A DNA stretch of 64,000 nt from Isoptericola sp044389085 (GTDB lineage Bacteria > Actinomycetota > Actinomycetes > Actinomycetales > Cellulomonadaceae): contig NZ_JBIRXP010000002.1 of NCBI RefSeq assembly GCF_044389085.1, positions 186,001 through 250,000 on the forward strand. The letters are read 5' to 3'. Under the pieces are notes generated by a model. That model saw only the letters and a program-made list of their open reading frames with translations, did no database searches and had not been told where the DNA came from. The position numbers and the translations under genes are program-made. Below, piece by piece: positions 43,329 through 52,402 of this stretch (its first letter is position 1; each line of letters starts with the position of its first letter).

Positions 43329-46300
43329 GTGCTGACATTTCGACGACGGGGCGAGTCCGCGGGTGGGTGGTCTCGGCGAGGCAAGCGCATCGTCGGACTA
43401 GGGGTGGTCCTGACGCTGGTGGGGCCGACAGCGGCCCCGGCCTGGGCGGACGAAGTCCCCAGCGTCGAAGAACGACAGTCGTGGTCGATCGACGAGATGC
43501 GCAAGTACCGCGACACGCTGGGCATTGAGTCTCAGGAAGTCGACCTGACGCCGTCACACGAGTCGACAGGTGCTCGCCCGACAGAGAACACAGCCGATGC
43601 AGTGGTGGACGCCTCGTCCACGGCTGAGCCCGTCGAGGAACCGGCGCCGGGGACGACCGTGATGGAGCTCGCTACCGGCAAGTCCGCGGCGGTGTCGGGG
43701 AAGGCCGGTGGGTTGCCGGTCGCCCTGCGCGCAGTCGGGAAGGACGCCGCGCAGGGGCAGGTGAAGGTGCATCACCTGGATCGGGGCGCAGCCGATCGCC
43801 TCGGAGCGGTCGGCCCGGTGGTCGAGCTCGTACCGGAGTCGGGCGAGCCCGGGACAGGCGCCCGTTCGGGGGAGTCTGCGGCGACGCGGGGCAGCGCGAC
43901 CAGTGATGCGGGTGCGGCACCCGTACCTGAGACCGGCACGGGCGGGTCGGTAGAGGTGTCGATCGATGTTTCGCACTTGGCTGGTGCTGGGGACCTGCTG
44001 CAGCGCGCAACGCTCACGACGTTCCCGGGTTGCACAACCAACACCGAGGGGCCGGGCGTCAGCACCGACAAAGCCACACGGGACCAGCAGGGCTCGTGTC
44101 AGACGGGCACCCTGGCACGCGACGTGCAGTATGACCCCGAGACGCTGACGATCTCGGGCAAGGTGACCCTGCCCGCCACCGCACCGGTGGCCGGCGATGC
44201 TGATGCAGGGATCGAGAAGGCCTCCGACATCAGTGTGGCCAGCTCGCAGGCCAGCGAAGCAAGCCTGGTGGTGGCGGTCGTCGCCGACACCGCCGGCAAG
44301 ACCGGAGATTGGGGTGCGACCTCGCTCGCGCCGTCGTCGAGCTGGAACGTCTCCACACAGACCGGGGCCTTCTCTTGGGCGTACCCGATGCGCACCCCCT
44401 CCGTCCCAGGCGGCCTGTCCCCGGACCTGTCACTCTCGTACAACAGCGCCTCGCTGGACGGGCGGGTGGCAACCACGAACAACCAGTCCTCGTTGATCGG
44501 CGACGGTTGGGAGGGCAGCTTCTCCGGGTACATCGAGCGAAAGTACGTCCCGTGTGCGGACGACCAGGCGGCCGTCGACGGGAAGGCCGCCAACAACGCG
44601 AGCCACGATTCCGGGGACCTGTGCTGGAAGTCGAACAACGCAACCCTGGTCTTCAACGGCAGCTCGACCGAGCTCGTGCGTGACGGCAACACGGAAACGT
44701 GGCGCCCGAAGAACGACAACAACTCGATCGTCACCCACGCCACTGGCGGCTGGAACACCGACAACGACACCGAGTACTGGACGCTGACCACCACTGACGG
44801 GACCAAGTACTGGTTCGGCCGGGACAAGCGCAGCGCCTCTGACACGGCCCTCGGCTCGTCATGGGTGACGCAGGTGTACGGCAACCATCCCGGCGAACCG
44901 TGCTACCAGGCCACGTTCGCTGCATCCGCGTGCAAGCAGACCTGGCGGTGGAACCTCGACTACGTCGAAGACACCTCAGGAAACACGATGACCTACCGGT
45001 ACTCCAAGCAGAACAACAACTATGGCTACAACAACAACACCGGCGCGGTCGCCTATACCCGTAGCGGATGGCTGTCGTCGATCGAGTACGGCACCCGGGC
45101 CGGAGACCTGACCACGGCTGCGCCGGCTAAGGTCACCTTTGGCTATGCCGAACGGTGCCTCCCCACGAGCTCGTTCGACTGCGCGGACTCCAAGCTGACC
45201 GCGACGAACGCGGCGCACTGGCCGGACGTCCCCCAGGACCTGCTCTGTACCTCGAGCACGTCGTGCGCGAACGTGACCTCGCCCGTCTTCTTCGACCGCA
45301 AGCGACTGACGAACGTCACCACCCAGGTGCGTGTCGGCGGGGCATATGTCAACGCGGACACGTGGGACCTGACTCAGTCCATGCCAGACCCTGGGGACGG
45401 GTCCAACGCGACGGTGCGCCTGGAACAGGTTCTGCACACGGGCCGCAACGGTGCAGTGGCCGACAAGGCTTTGCCGGCGGTGACGTTCGGGTACGACCAG
45501 TATGAGAACCGGGTCAACAGCAGCACCGATCTCGGGCCGGCGATGAACCGGTACAGGCTGACCACGGTCCTGTCAGAGTCCGGCGCCCGCACCACGGTGG
45601 CGTATTCGGGGCGCGAGTGCAGCCCTTCAAACCTGCCGTCCGCGCCAGAGACGAACACGATGCGCTGCCAGCCGGTCTACTGGTCCCCGCGGGGCGACGC
45701 TGGACCGACCCTGGAGTATTTCCACCATTACCGCGTCGCGTCCGTGGTTGAGGACCCGCGCCTAGCGAACACCGCCCCCATCGAGACCCAGTACACCTAC
45801 ACAGGTGGGCCTGCGTGGCACTACGACGATAACCCGCTGGTGCGCCCGAAGTACCGCACCTGGGGGCAGCTGCGCGGGTACTCGACTGTGGACGTGCGCA
45901 CCGGCGAGACAGGCAACGCTGAGGCGCCGCGGCTGCACTCGCAATACCGCTACTTCCGCGGCCTGCACGGGGACAAGAACGGCTCTGGCGGCACGCGTTC
46001 GGTGCAGGTCGACGGCATCAACGATCTCGATCAGTTCGCTGGGTCGCTGCGAGAGGAGATCACGTTCGACGGCAGCGTCGAAGTGTCGTCAACAACGTCG
46101 ACTCCATGGCGCTCAGATGTCACCGCGACCGATCCTGAAGACGCGGACCGCAAGGCGTTCCACATCGGTATCCAGGAGATGGTGACCCGCACCGCAGCGC
46201 CCGCCCTGCCCGGTGGGCAGCGCACCACCAAGGTGACCACCGAATTCGACTCCTACGGCATGCCCATCAAGGTCTCTGACGCAGGCGACACGGCCAGGTC

Positions 46301-49300
46301 GGGCGACGAGCGTTGCACCACAACGACGTACCTCCGCAACACCGGCAAGAACATCCTTACCACCGTTCAGCGCGTCGAGACCCTCGCGGCCAGCTGCGCC
46401 GACAGCGCCAGCGCGACCAAGCCCGACGATGTCGTTTCTGACCAACGGTTCGGGTACGACGGCGCGGCAGTCGGCACCGCACCTACGATCGGCCGCGCAA
46501 CATTGCGTCAGGAGGTCGGCACCTACGTGTCCGGGGCACCGCGGTATGTGAACGTCGAGAGATCGACGTACAACGCCTATGGCCAGCAGCTCACCTCGGT
46601 CGACGCGATGGGTGGAACCACCAGCACCGCATACACCACGACGGAGGGTCTGACGACTGCGGTCAAGACCACCAGTCCCGACCCGGACGGTACAGGCTCC
46701 CTGACCGCACATGTGACCACCACGGTCCTGGACCCCGTGCTCAGCGTGCCGACCAAGGTCACCGACGCCAACGGCAAGATCACCACCGGCACCTACGACG
46801 GCCTCGGCCGCCTGACCGCCGTGTGGGAACCGGGCCGAGTCCAGGGCACGCACACGGCTACCACCACGTACGCGTACACGGTGTCGAGCAGCGGTGCTAA
46901 CGCTGTGGTGACCAAGACACAGAATTGGGACGCCTCGGCGTACGTGAGCTCGTCGGTGATCTACGACGGGCTCCTTCGTTCCCGCCAGACCCAGGCCCCG
47001 TCTGCGTCTGCGTCAGCCGCGGGCAGGGTCATCACCGACACCATGTACGACGCGCGCGGACTAGCGACGGTCGTGCGGGACGGATGGGCGACCACCGGAG
47101 CAGCGGGCGCGAGTCTCGTCATCGCCAACGGGGCCGTCGACTCACGCACCGTCACCCAGTACGACGGTGCCGGACGACCGATCAAGGAGACATTCCAGGT
47201 CGGCGGCGGTGAGAAGCCCGACGACAACACCAGCTACCTGCCCAAGTGGTCCACCAGCACGGCATATGAGGGCGACCGCGTGCACGTCGACCCCCCAGCC
47301 GGCGGGACGCCGACAACCACGATCAGCGACGCGCGCGGGAACACGACCGAGCTGCGCCAGTACACCGGGTCGGCGCCAAGCGGCACCAACCATGTCACGA
47401 CCTACCGGTACGACACCGCCGATCGGCTGACGTCGGTCAGCGACCCCAAGGGCAACGCCTGGACCTACACCTACGACCTGCGCGGGCGCCAGATCGGCGC
47501 CTCCGACCCCGACAAGGGTGACTCGACCAGCACATATGACGACCTGGGGAACGTCGTCACCACCACCGACGCGCGGGGCAAGACCCTCGCCTACACCTAC
47601 GACGCACTGGGCCGGAAGACCACCCTGCGCGACTCCAGCGCCACCGGGACGGTGCGTTCCCGGTGGGTGTACGACACAAAGGCCAAGGGGCAGCTGACCT
47701 CCAGCACCCGTGTAGACAGCACAGACGAGTACACGACGACGATCGGCGGGTACAACGACCAGTACCTCCCGACCTCGCAGACCGTGACGCTGCCCGCATC
47801 GCTGGGCGCGGTCTCGGGGACCTACACCAGTCAGTTCATCTACACGCAGGACGGCCGCCTGCGTGGCCAGTCCATTCCCGCAGCTGGCGGTTTGAAGGAA
47901 GAGAGGATGACCGTCTACTACTCAGCTGTTGCGGGCACCAACGCGGCCAGCGGCTTGTCCGGTGGTGCGGACTTCGGCGTCTACGTGGCTGAGGCGGACT
48001 ACCTGCCCACCGGCGAGGTGTCCTACCTCGACCTGGGCACCACATACGCCTACCAACAGGCAATGTATTACCAGACCGGAACCCGGCGCCTCACCGGGGT
48101 GACGACGACCCAGGAGACCGGAAACCCCGACGACCAGCTGCACGAGCTGCAGCACCTGGCGTACTCCTACGACGACGCAGGGAACGTCCTGTCGGTGAAG
48201 GACACGCCTGAACTGGGTGGACAGCCGACCGATCAGCAGTGCTTCGACTACGACTGGACACGCCGCCTGACCGACGCGTGGACGCCCGCAAACGGAGACT
48301 GCACTGCGGCACCGTCAGTCGCCGGGTTGGGTGGCGCGCAGGCGTACTGGAAGTCGTACAGCTACGACGTGATCGGTAACCGCACCAGCACCGTCCTGCA
48401 CCGCCCGACATCCGCCGGCGGCGACCTGACCAGCACCTACACCCGGCCGGCCTCCGGCGACTCCTCGACCCGCCCGCACGCAGTCACCTCGGTCACCGCC
48501 AAGACGACCGACCAGACCCTGGGGACCTCGTCCTTCACCTACGACCCGGCCGGCAACATGACCGGCCGCACCGTCGCCGGCGAAGCACCGCAGACCCTGA
48601 CTTGGGACGCCGAGGGCGAGCTAGCCAGCGTCGCGGCGGACCAGGACACCGACGGCACAGTCGAGCCCGCCGAGTCGGACGAGTACCTGTACTCCGCCGA
48701 TGGCGACCGGCTGGTGCGTCATCAGGGCGGCACAACCACGGTGTACCTGCCGGGACAGGAACTCACTGTCTCGGCCGCCGGGACCGTGTCCGCGACGCGG
48801 TACTACACCTTCGCCGGGCGAACGGTCGCCGTACGGACGGGATCATGGTTCGACGACGTGTGGTCAGTGATCGCCGATCCGCAGAACACGGGTGCCCTGC
48901 AGGTGCGGAATGTCTCGGGAACGGTCTTGCGGCGATACCAAGATCCGTTCGGAGCCGACCGCGCCAGCGCAGCCGGCACCCACGACGAAACCAGCGGAAC
49001 CGAGACAACCTGGGTTGGCGACCACGGGTTCCTTGACAAACCACAAGACACTTCCGGACTAACGCAGGTTGGTGCTCGCTACTATGATCCGGTCCTCGGC
49101 GCATTCGTCAGCGTTGACCCGATCATGGACCTGGCCAAAACTCAGCAATGGCACGGGTACGCCTACTCCTCCAACAACCCGACAACCTGGTCAGACCCCA
49201 GTGGTCTGCGCGAGGTTGCGAATGACGGGTTGAACAACGACTCATCGGAAGATGCCAAAAAAGCGGTCGCCCATACCACCAAGGGTGGCGGTTGGGGTTC

Positions 49301-50006
49301 CCTGCCGCCCGTCAAGTATGGCCCGCCCAACCCAGGCGTCAGTACAAGTGCCGGTTCCACTGGAGGGAATGGATCTAGCAGTTCTCCGGGCGCGACCGCG
49401 GAACCCGCGGAATCGAGTAAGTTCAGCATTGCTGATGCTGGTCACGTCGGTCTTGACGCTCTAGGCTTGATCCCCGCGCTGGGCTTCGTACCTGACCTGG
49501 TCAACTGCGCCTGGTACGGGGCCAGTGGAGACGCGGGGAACGCGGCATTCTCCTGCGGGGCCGCGATCCCGATAGTCGGCGACGTGGCCATGGTGGGGAA
49601 GTATACTTTCAAGGGCACTAGCGCTGTCATTAGTGCCGCAAATACCGCGAAGTCGACGGCAGAGGCGGCCGCGGCCGCACGTGTCGCTGCGGGTGGTCGT
49701 CGGATTCCGACGGCTACCGCGGTGGCGGTTGATCCAGTGACCGGTCGCGTCGCGGTAGGGTTCTCTGGAGAGAAGCTGGCACCGCCGGCTGCGTTGAACT
49801 CCCGTTTGCCAGATCCGTCTTTGGAACCGTGGGCTGTGAACAACTGCGCTGAGGCCGCCGCCTGTACGCGGATGCTTGAGGGAATCACCGAAATTGGAGA
49901 GCAGGCTGCGATGCTTGATCGCTTGCAGATCTACACGGTTCGCACAAAGACGGGTGAGTTCTTCCCGCCATGTGGTAACTGCGCAACCTGGGTGCCGGGG
50001 CAATGA
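43329..50006 (+). CDS. Secreted RHS-repeat polymorphic toxin with YwqJ-like deaminase tip
   Basis: The 2225-residue protein has a signal peptide (KRIVGLGVVLTLVGPTAAPAWA), a beta domain, RHS/YD repeats from about 400 to 1850 (for example YDALGRKTTLRD and YDDAGNVLS) and the RHS-associated core GARYYDPVLGAFVSVDPIMD near residue 1912 ending SDPSGLRE. After the core, a variable tip has a pretoxin-like segment DALGLIPALGFVPDLVNCAW near 2045 and a final domain with NNCAEAAACTRML near 2170 and FFPPCGNCATW near 2211, i.e. Cys-Ala-Glu and PCxxC zinc motifs of YwqJ-type deaminases. GTG 43329 follows AAGGG. The next gene is a SUKH-like immunity protein. Confidence 0.88.
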   Translation: MLTFRRRGESAGGWSRRGKRIVGLGVVLTLVGPTAAPAWADEVPSVEERQSWSIDEMRKYRDTLGIESQEVDLTPSHESTGARPTENTADAVVDASSTAEPVEEPAPGTTVMELATGKSAAVSGKAGGLPVALRAVGKDAAQGQVKVHHLDRGAADRLGAVGPVVELVPESGEPGTGARSGESAATRGSATSDAGAAPVPETGTGGSVEVSIDVSHLAGAGDLLQRATLTTFPGCTTNTEGPGVSTDKATRDQQGSCQTGTLARDVQYDPETLTISGKVTLPATAPVAGDADAGIEKASDISVASSQASEASLVVAVVADTAGKTGDWGATSLAPSSSWNVSTQTGAFSWAYPMRTPSVPGGLSPDLSLSYNSASLDGRVATTNNQSSLIGDGWEGSFSGYIERKYVPCADDQAAVDGKAANNASHDSGDLCWKSNNATLVFNGSSTELVRDGNTETWRPKNDNNSIVTHATGGWNTDNDTEYWTLTTTDGTKYWFGRDKRSASDTALGSSWVTQVYGNHPGEPCYQATFAASACKQTWRWNLDYVEDTSGNTMTYRYSKQNNNYGYNNNTGAVAYTRSGWLSSIEYGTRAGDLTTAAPAKVTFGYAERCLPTSSFDCADSKLTATNAAHWPDVPQDLLCTSSTSCANVTSPVFFDRKRLTNVTTQVRVGGAYVNADTWDLTQSMPDPGDGSNATVRLEQVLHTGRNGAVADKALPAVTFGYDQYENRVNSSTDLGPAMNRYRLTTVLSESGARTTVAYSGRECSPSNLPSAPETNTMRCQPVYWSPRGDAGPTLEYFHHYRVASVVEDPRLANTAPIETQYTYTGGPAWHYDDNPLVRPKYRTWGQLRGYSTVDVRTGETGNAEAPRLHSQYRYFRGLHGDKNGSGGTRSVQVDGINDLDQFAGSLREEITFDGSVEVSSTTSTPWRSDVTATDPEDADRKAFHIGIQEMVTRTAAPALPGGQRTTKVTTEFDSYGMPIKVSDAGDTARSGDERCTTTTYLRNTGKNILTTVQRVETLAASCADSASATKPDDVVSDQRFGYDGAAVGTAPTIGRATLRQEVGTYVSGAPRYVNVERSTYNAYGQQLTSVDAMGGTTSTAYTTTEGLTTAVKTTSPDPDGTGSLTAHVTTTVLDPVLSVPTKVTDANGKITTGTYDGLGRLTAVWEPGRVQGTHTATTTYAYTVSSSGANAVVTKTQNWDASAYVSSSVIYDGLLRSRQTQAPSASASAAGRVITDTMYDARGLATVVRDGWATTGAAGASLVIANGAVDSRTVTQYDGAGRPIKETFQVGGGEKPDDNTSYLPKWSTSTAYEGDRVHVDPPAGGTPTTTISDARGNTTELRQYTGSAPSGTNHVTTYRYDTADRLTSVSDPKGNAWTYTYDLRGRQIGASDPDKGDSTSTYDDLGNVVTTTDARGKTLAYTYDALGRKTTLRDSSATGTVRSRWVYDTKAKGQLTSSTRVDSTDEYTTTIGGYNDQYLPTSQTVTLPASLGAVSGTYTSQFIYTQDGRLRGQSIPAAGGLKEERMTVYYSAVAGTNAASGLSGGADFGVYVAEADYLPTGEVSYLDLGTTYAYQQAMYYQTGTRRLTGVTTTQETGNPDDQLHELQHLAYSYDDAGNVLSVKDTPELGGQPTDQQCFDYDWTRRLTDAWTPANGDCTAAPSVAGLGGAQAYWKSYSYDVIGNRTSTVLHRPTSAGGDLTSTYTRPASGDSSTRPHAVTSVTAKTTDQTLGTSSFTYDPAGNMTGRTVAGEAPQTLTWDAEGELASVAADQDTDGTVEPAESDEYLYSADGDRLVRHQGGTTTVYLPGQELTVSAAGTVSATRYYTFAGRTVAVRTGSWFDDVWSVIADPQNTGALQVRNVSGTVLRRYQDPFGADRASAAGTHDETSGTETTWVGDHGFLDKPQDTSGLTQVGARYYDPVLGAFVSVDPIMDLAKTQQWHGYAYSSNNPTTWSDPSGLREVANDGLNNDSSEDAKKAVAHTTKGGGWGSLPPVKYGPPNPGVSTSAGSTGGNGSSSSPGATAEPAESSKFSIADAGHVGLDALGLIPALGFVPDLVNCAWYGASGDAGNAAFSCGAAIPIVGDVAMVGKYTFKGTSAVISAANTAKSTAEAAAAARVAAGGRRIPTATAVAVDPVTGRVAVGFSGEKLAPPAALNSRLPDPSLEPWAVNNCAEAAACTRMLEGITEIGEQAAMLDRLQIYTVRTKTGEFFPPCGNCATWVPGQ

Positions 50007-50434
50007 CGAGCGCGCAGGATTTGCTACTTCGCTCCGGATGGACGCCTAACCGACACGTTGATGTGGAAGGCATGGCCGCGAAGTTGAAAGCGGCGGGTCA
50101 CCTCGTGATCCCGACGGCTAGGGTGTTCCTCGCCGAGTTCTCAGGGCTCGTTATCGCGTATCAGGAAGGTCGAAGTGCTCTGCGCATCGACGGGAACAAA
50201 GCTGCGCTCCATGCAGATCCTGATTGGTGCGAGGCGTATGCGGAAGGTATTGGCCGAGCAGTGACGCCAGTTGGCGAGTACTCACACATGACCCTTGTCA
50301 TTGACGAGTCTGGCGCCTTCTGGGGTGGCTTCGACGCGAATTACGGGCTCATGGGTGAGACCATCACCGAGGTCATTCAGGCGTTGCTGATCGATCCAGG
50401 ATCACGGCAACTCGATCATCTGGTCCACGACTAG
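50003..50434 (+). CDS. SUKH-3-like immunity protein
   Basis: The 143-residue protein is translationally coupled to the RHS toxin (ATGA overlap). It shows LLLRSGWTPNRHVDVEGMAA near residue 7, FLAEFSGLVIAYQEG near 42, the Asp-rich core ALHADPDWCEAYAEGIGRAV near 68, and TLVIDESGAFWGGFD near 97, the pattern of SUKH-3 immunity proteins paired with YwqJ-type deaminases. It would bind and neutralise the cognate tip. Confidence 0.8.
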   Translation: MTSAQDLLLRSGWTPNRHVDVEGMAAKLKAAGHLVIPTARVFLAEFSGLVIAYQEGRSALRIDGNKAALHADPDWCEAYAEGIGRAVTPVGEYSHMTLVIDESGAFWGGFDANYGLMGETITEVIQALLIDPGSRQLDHLVHD

Positions 50435-50656
50435 TGGTCAGTTCGACGGATGTTCCAGGCCATGGTTGCTGCCTAAATGGCGAAGGACCTTCGGTACGGA
50501 AGATCGACGGCGTTGGGCCACAATCGCGATCAGCCTGGGGCCAATGAGCTCAACCATAAGAGGCGGCGGTGGTGGCTACGCACGGTTTCGTCGCTTCAGG
50601 TGCTCTCATTGCATCGATCGCACTGCTGGTGCGGCGGCAAGAGCTTGTCGACTAGG

Positions 50657-51403
50657 TCAGCCCGTTCCCGGACTTGACGAATGCCACGTGCGGTCGAACG
50701 ACTCCAAGTAATGGTCGAAGAGCTTGCCTCCAGCAATGCGCTGAAGGTGCAGGATCGGTGAGTGTCCGGCTGGGGCGCCGAGGGCGTGCGGGTTGACCAG
50801 GAGCGTGTTATCGAACCGGAAGAGCGAGGCGTAGACGGTGCTGTCGTGCTGGCGCGCTTGAATGCCCGCGACTCCGTCGAGAAGTGGTGCAAGGTAGTTC
50901 CAGGTCAGTCGGCACCGGGCAGCCATGAGGTCGCCGATGCCCTCCTCCTTGCCGCGTAGCTCGACTGCTCGGCTGTCCGGGTCGCCGAACAGCAGCCGGA
51001 TTCGTACACCGGCCGCGGCGCGCGTCTCGATGCGTTCACCGAACTCGGGGATCCCGTCGTGCAGGAAGGACCCGGCGAACGCGAGGATATCGATCGCCTC
51101 GGTGGCGGTGTCGATGAGCTCCTCCCACATGGAGATGGGGAGGGCGCCGCGACTCGGGTAGACGTCGACGAGCTCTGCGCGGGTGGCTGACTTCGTTCGT
51201 GGATCGGCCTCGGTCGATGGCCAGAGATACCCGGGCGTCTTGCCGACGATCCGCGCCGCGTTCATGCGGTGGGACAGGTACGGCATCCGGTCCTTGGTGA
51301 TCCAGCGTTCGACGGTCTTGGGATCGACACCGAGCTGGTCGCTGAACTCCTGGAGCGAGAAGCCGGCGTCGGTGATGGCTGCGCGCAGTCGTTCGTTCGT
51401 CAT
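50657..51403 (-). CDS. HTH regulator with C-terminal PLD-like/DUF5919-type domain
   Basis: The 248-residue protein has an XRE-type helix-turn-helix in residues 5-50 (AITDAGFSLQEFSDQLGVDP, then KTVERWITKDRMPYLSHR) and a C-terminal domain with MWEELIDTATEAIDILAFAG near 95 and VRIRLLFGDPDSRAVELRG near 135. It is divergent from the Pra-like gene, with three GACGTC sites in between, and so resembles a KorSA-like switch of transfer genes. ATG 51403 follows GGAGG; the longer frame is not supported. The catalytic state of the C-terminal domain is not known. Confidence 0.7.
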   Translation of the reverse strand: MTNERLRAAITDAGFSLQEFSDQLGVDPKTVERWITKDRMPYLSHRMNAARIVGKTPGYLWPSTEADPRTKSATRAELVDVYPSRGALPISMWEELIDTATEAIDILAFAGSFLHDGIPEFGERIETRAAAGVRIRLLFGDPDSRAVELRGKEEGIGDLMAARCRLTWNYLAPLLDGVAGIQARQHDSTVYASLFRFDNTLLVNPHALGAPAGHSPILHLQRIAGGKLFDHYLESFDRTWHSSSPGTG

Positions 51404-51448
51404 GACGCCTCCAGAGGCGAGGAGTAGCCGTGCACTGCGAGGGGCGTT

Positions 51449-51491
51449 GCGGGACGTCTTGCTCATCGTAGGACGTCCCAAGACGTCCCGC
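51449..51491. promoter_or_regulatory. Operator cluster: perfect 13-bp inverted repeat plus central palindrome
   Basis: GCGGGACGTCTTG (51449-51461) is the exact reverse complement of CAAGACGTCCCGC (51479-51491). A third site, GGACGTCC (51471-51478), sits in the spacer. The cluster lies between the divergent HTH regulator and the replication/transfer operon and is the best candidate for its control region. Confidence 0.7.
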
Positions 51492-51587
51492 TAGGTGGTG
51501 GTGTCGTCCCCGCTGTAGCCGGTCTCGTGGTGAGTGGGCATCCAGCCCGAACTGGAATGAACACGGAACCACCAAGGAGACGAGATC

Positions 51588-52016
51588 ATGGCAATCGCCA
51601 AGCGGTTCGAGATCGCGCACGAGGCGGTGTTCCCCCAGGGCGCCTACCTGCGCGGGGATGTGGAGCCCGTCGCCGACTTTCAGGCCGAGAAGCGGCCGGA
51701 CGGCTCGCGGCCCCAGCAGCGCGACAAGGAGACCGGCCTCCTGCTGTGGCAGTGCACGGTCATCGACGGCGATGACGACGCCAACCGGCGTGAGCTCGGC
51801 GTGTCGATCAAGTTCGCCGCCCAGGTTCAGCCAGTGCCGCCGAAGAACACCTCGCCGATGCCGTGGACCCCGGTGACGTTCGTGGGGCTGACGGCGCTCC
51901 CGTACGTTGACGACTCCGGGAACCGGCCCCGGATCGCGTGGTCATTCCGCGCACAGGGCTTCGCACCGGCAGGACAGGAGCAGGCCAAGCCCGGAGACCA
52001 GAAGGCGGCTGCCTGA
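51588..52016 (+). CDS. Pra-like plasmid replication, integration and excision activator
   Basis: The 142-residue soluble protein begins MAIAKRFEIAHEAVFPQGAY, then LRGDVEPVADFQAEKRPDG, QQRDKETGLLLWQCTVIDGD near 47 and VQPVPPKNTSPMPWTPVTFVGL near 82. This is the pattern of the actinomycete family annotated as plasmid replication, integration and excision activator; in pSAM2 Pra turns on excision/replication. It starts the core operon after AAGGAGACG and overlaps the next gene (TGATG). Confidence 0.75.
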   Translation: MAIAKRFEIAHEAVFPQGAYLRGDVEPVADFQAEKRPDGSRPQQRDKETGLLLWQCTVIDGDDDANRRELGVSIKFAAQVQPVPPKNTSPMPWTPVTFVGLTALPYVDDSGNRPRIAWSFRAQGFAPAGQEQAKPGDQKAAA

Positions 52017-52402
52017 TGTCCACGGGAGGCGTCGGGCAGGCCCTCGACACATCGGTCGAGATCGGGCCGACTGTCCCGGAACTGCTGACCATGGCGGCGG
52101 ACATCGTCGGAATGGTCGATGGCGGGGTCACCACCGTCCAGGTGGGCCACGGAGGAGTCCTGTTGCACGTCGCCTCCCAGACCGCCGCGGAGTACCTCGC
52201 GTGGCGCCTCGGACTGGACCAGGTGCTCGACCTCGCAACCTCCCACGCTGACCACGTCTTCGCGGTGTGGAAGGGCGGCCGGTGGCCTGAGGCGCATTTC
52301 CGCGTGTTCTGCGACGCCGAGCCGGTACGGCCCTTGCGAGCCTTCCCACGAGGTGAAGGTCGCACCTCCGCGGACACCGCCATCGTGAACGGTGCGACGT
52401 GA
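52016..52402 (+). CDS. Small hypothetical protein of the replication/transfer operon
   Basis: The 128-residue soluble protein starts at the overlapping ATG 52016. Blocks are TVPELLTMAADIVGMVDGGV near 19 and EYLAWRLGLDQVLDLATSH near 60. It is conserved in position in many AICEs between the Pra-like and the transfer gene, by my recollection. No function is assigned. Confidence 0.6.
   Translation: MSTGGVGQALDTSVEIGPTVPELLTMAADIVGMVDGGVTTVQVGHGGVLLHVASQTAAEYLAWRLGLDQVLDLATSHADHVFAVWKGGRWPEAHFRVFCDAEPVRPLRAFPRGEGRTSADTAIVNGAT

Noticed and set aside
50466..50711. Short frames between the immunity gene and the HTH regulator
   Set aside because: No ribosome site and no protein-like composition; they lie on the 3' side of the regulator gene and overlap it.
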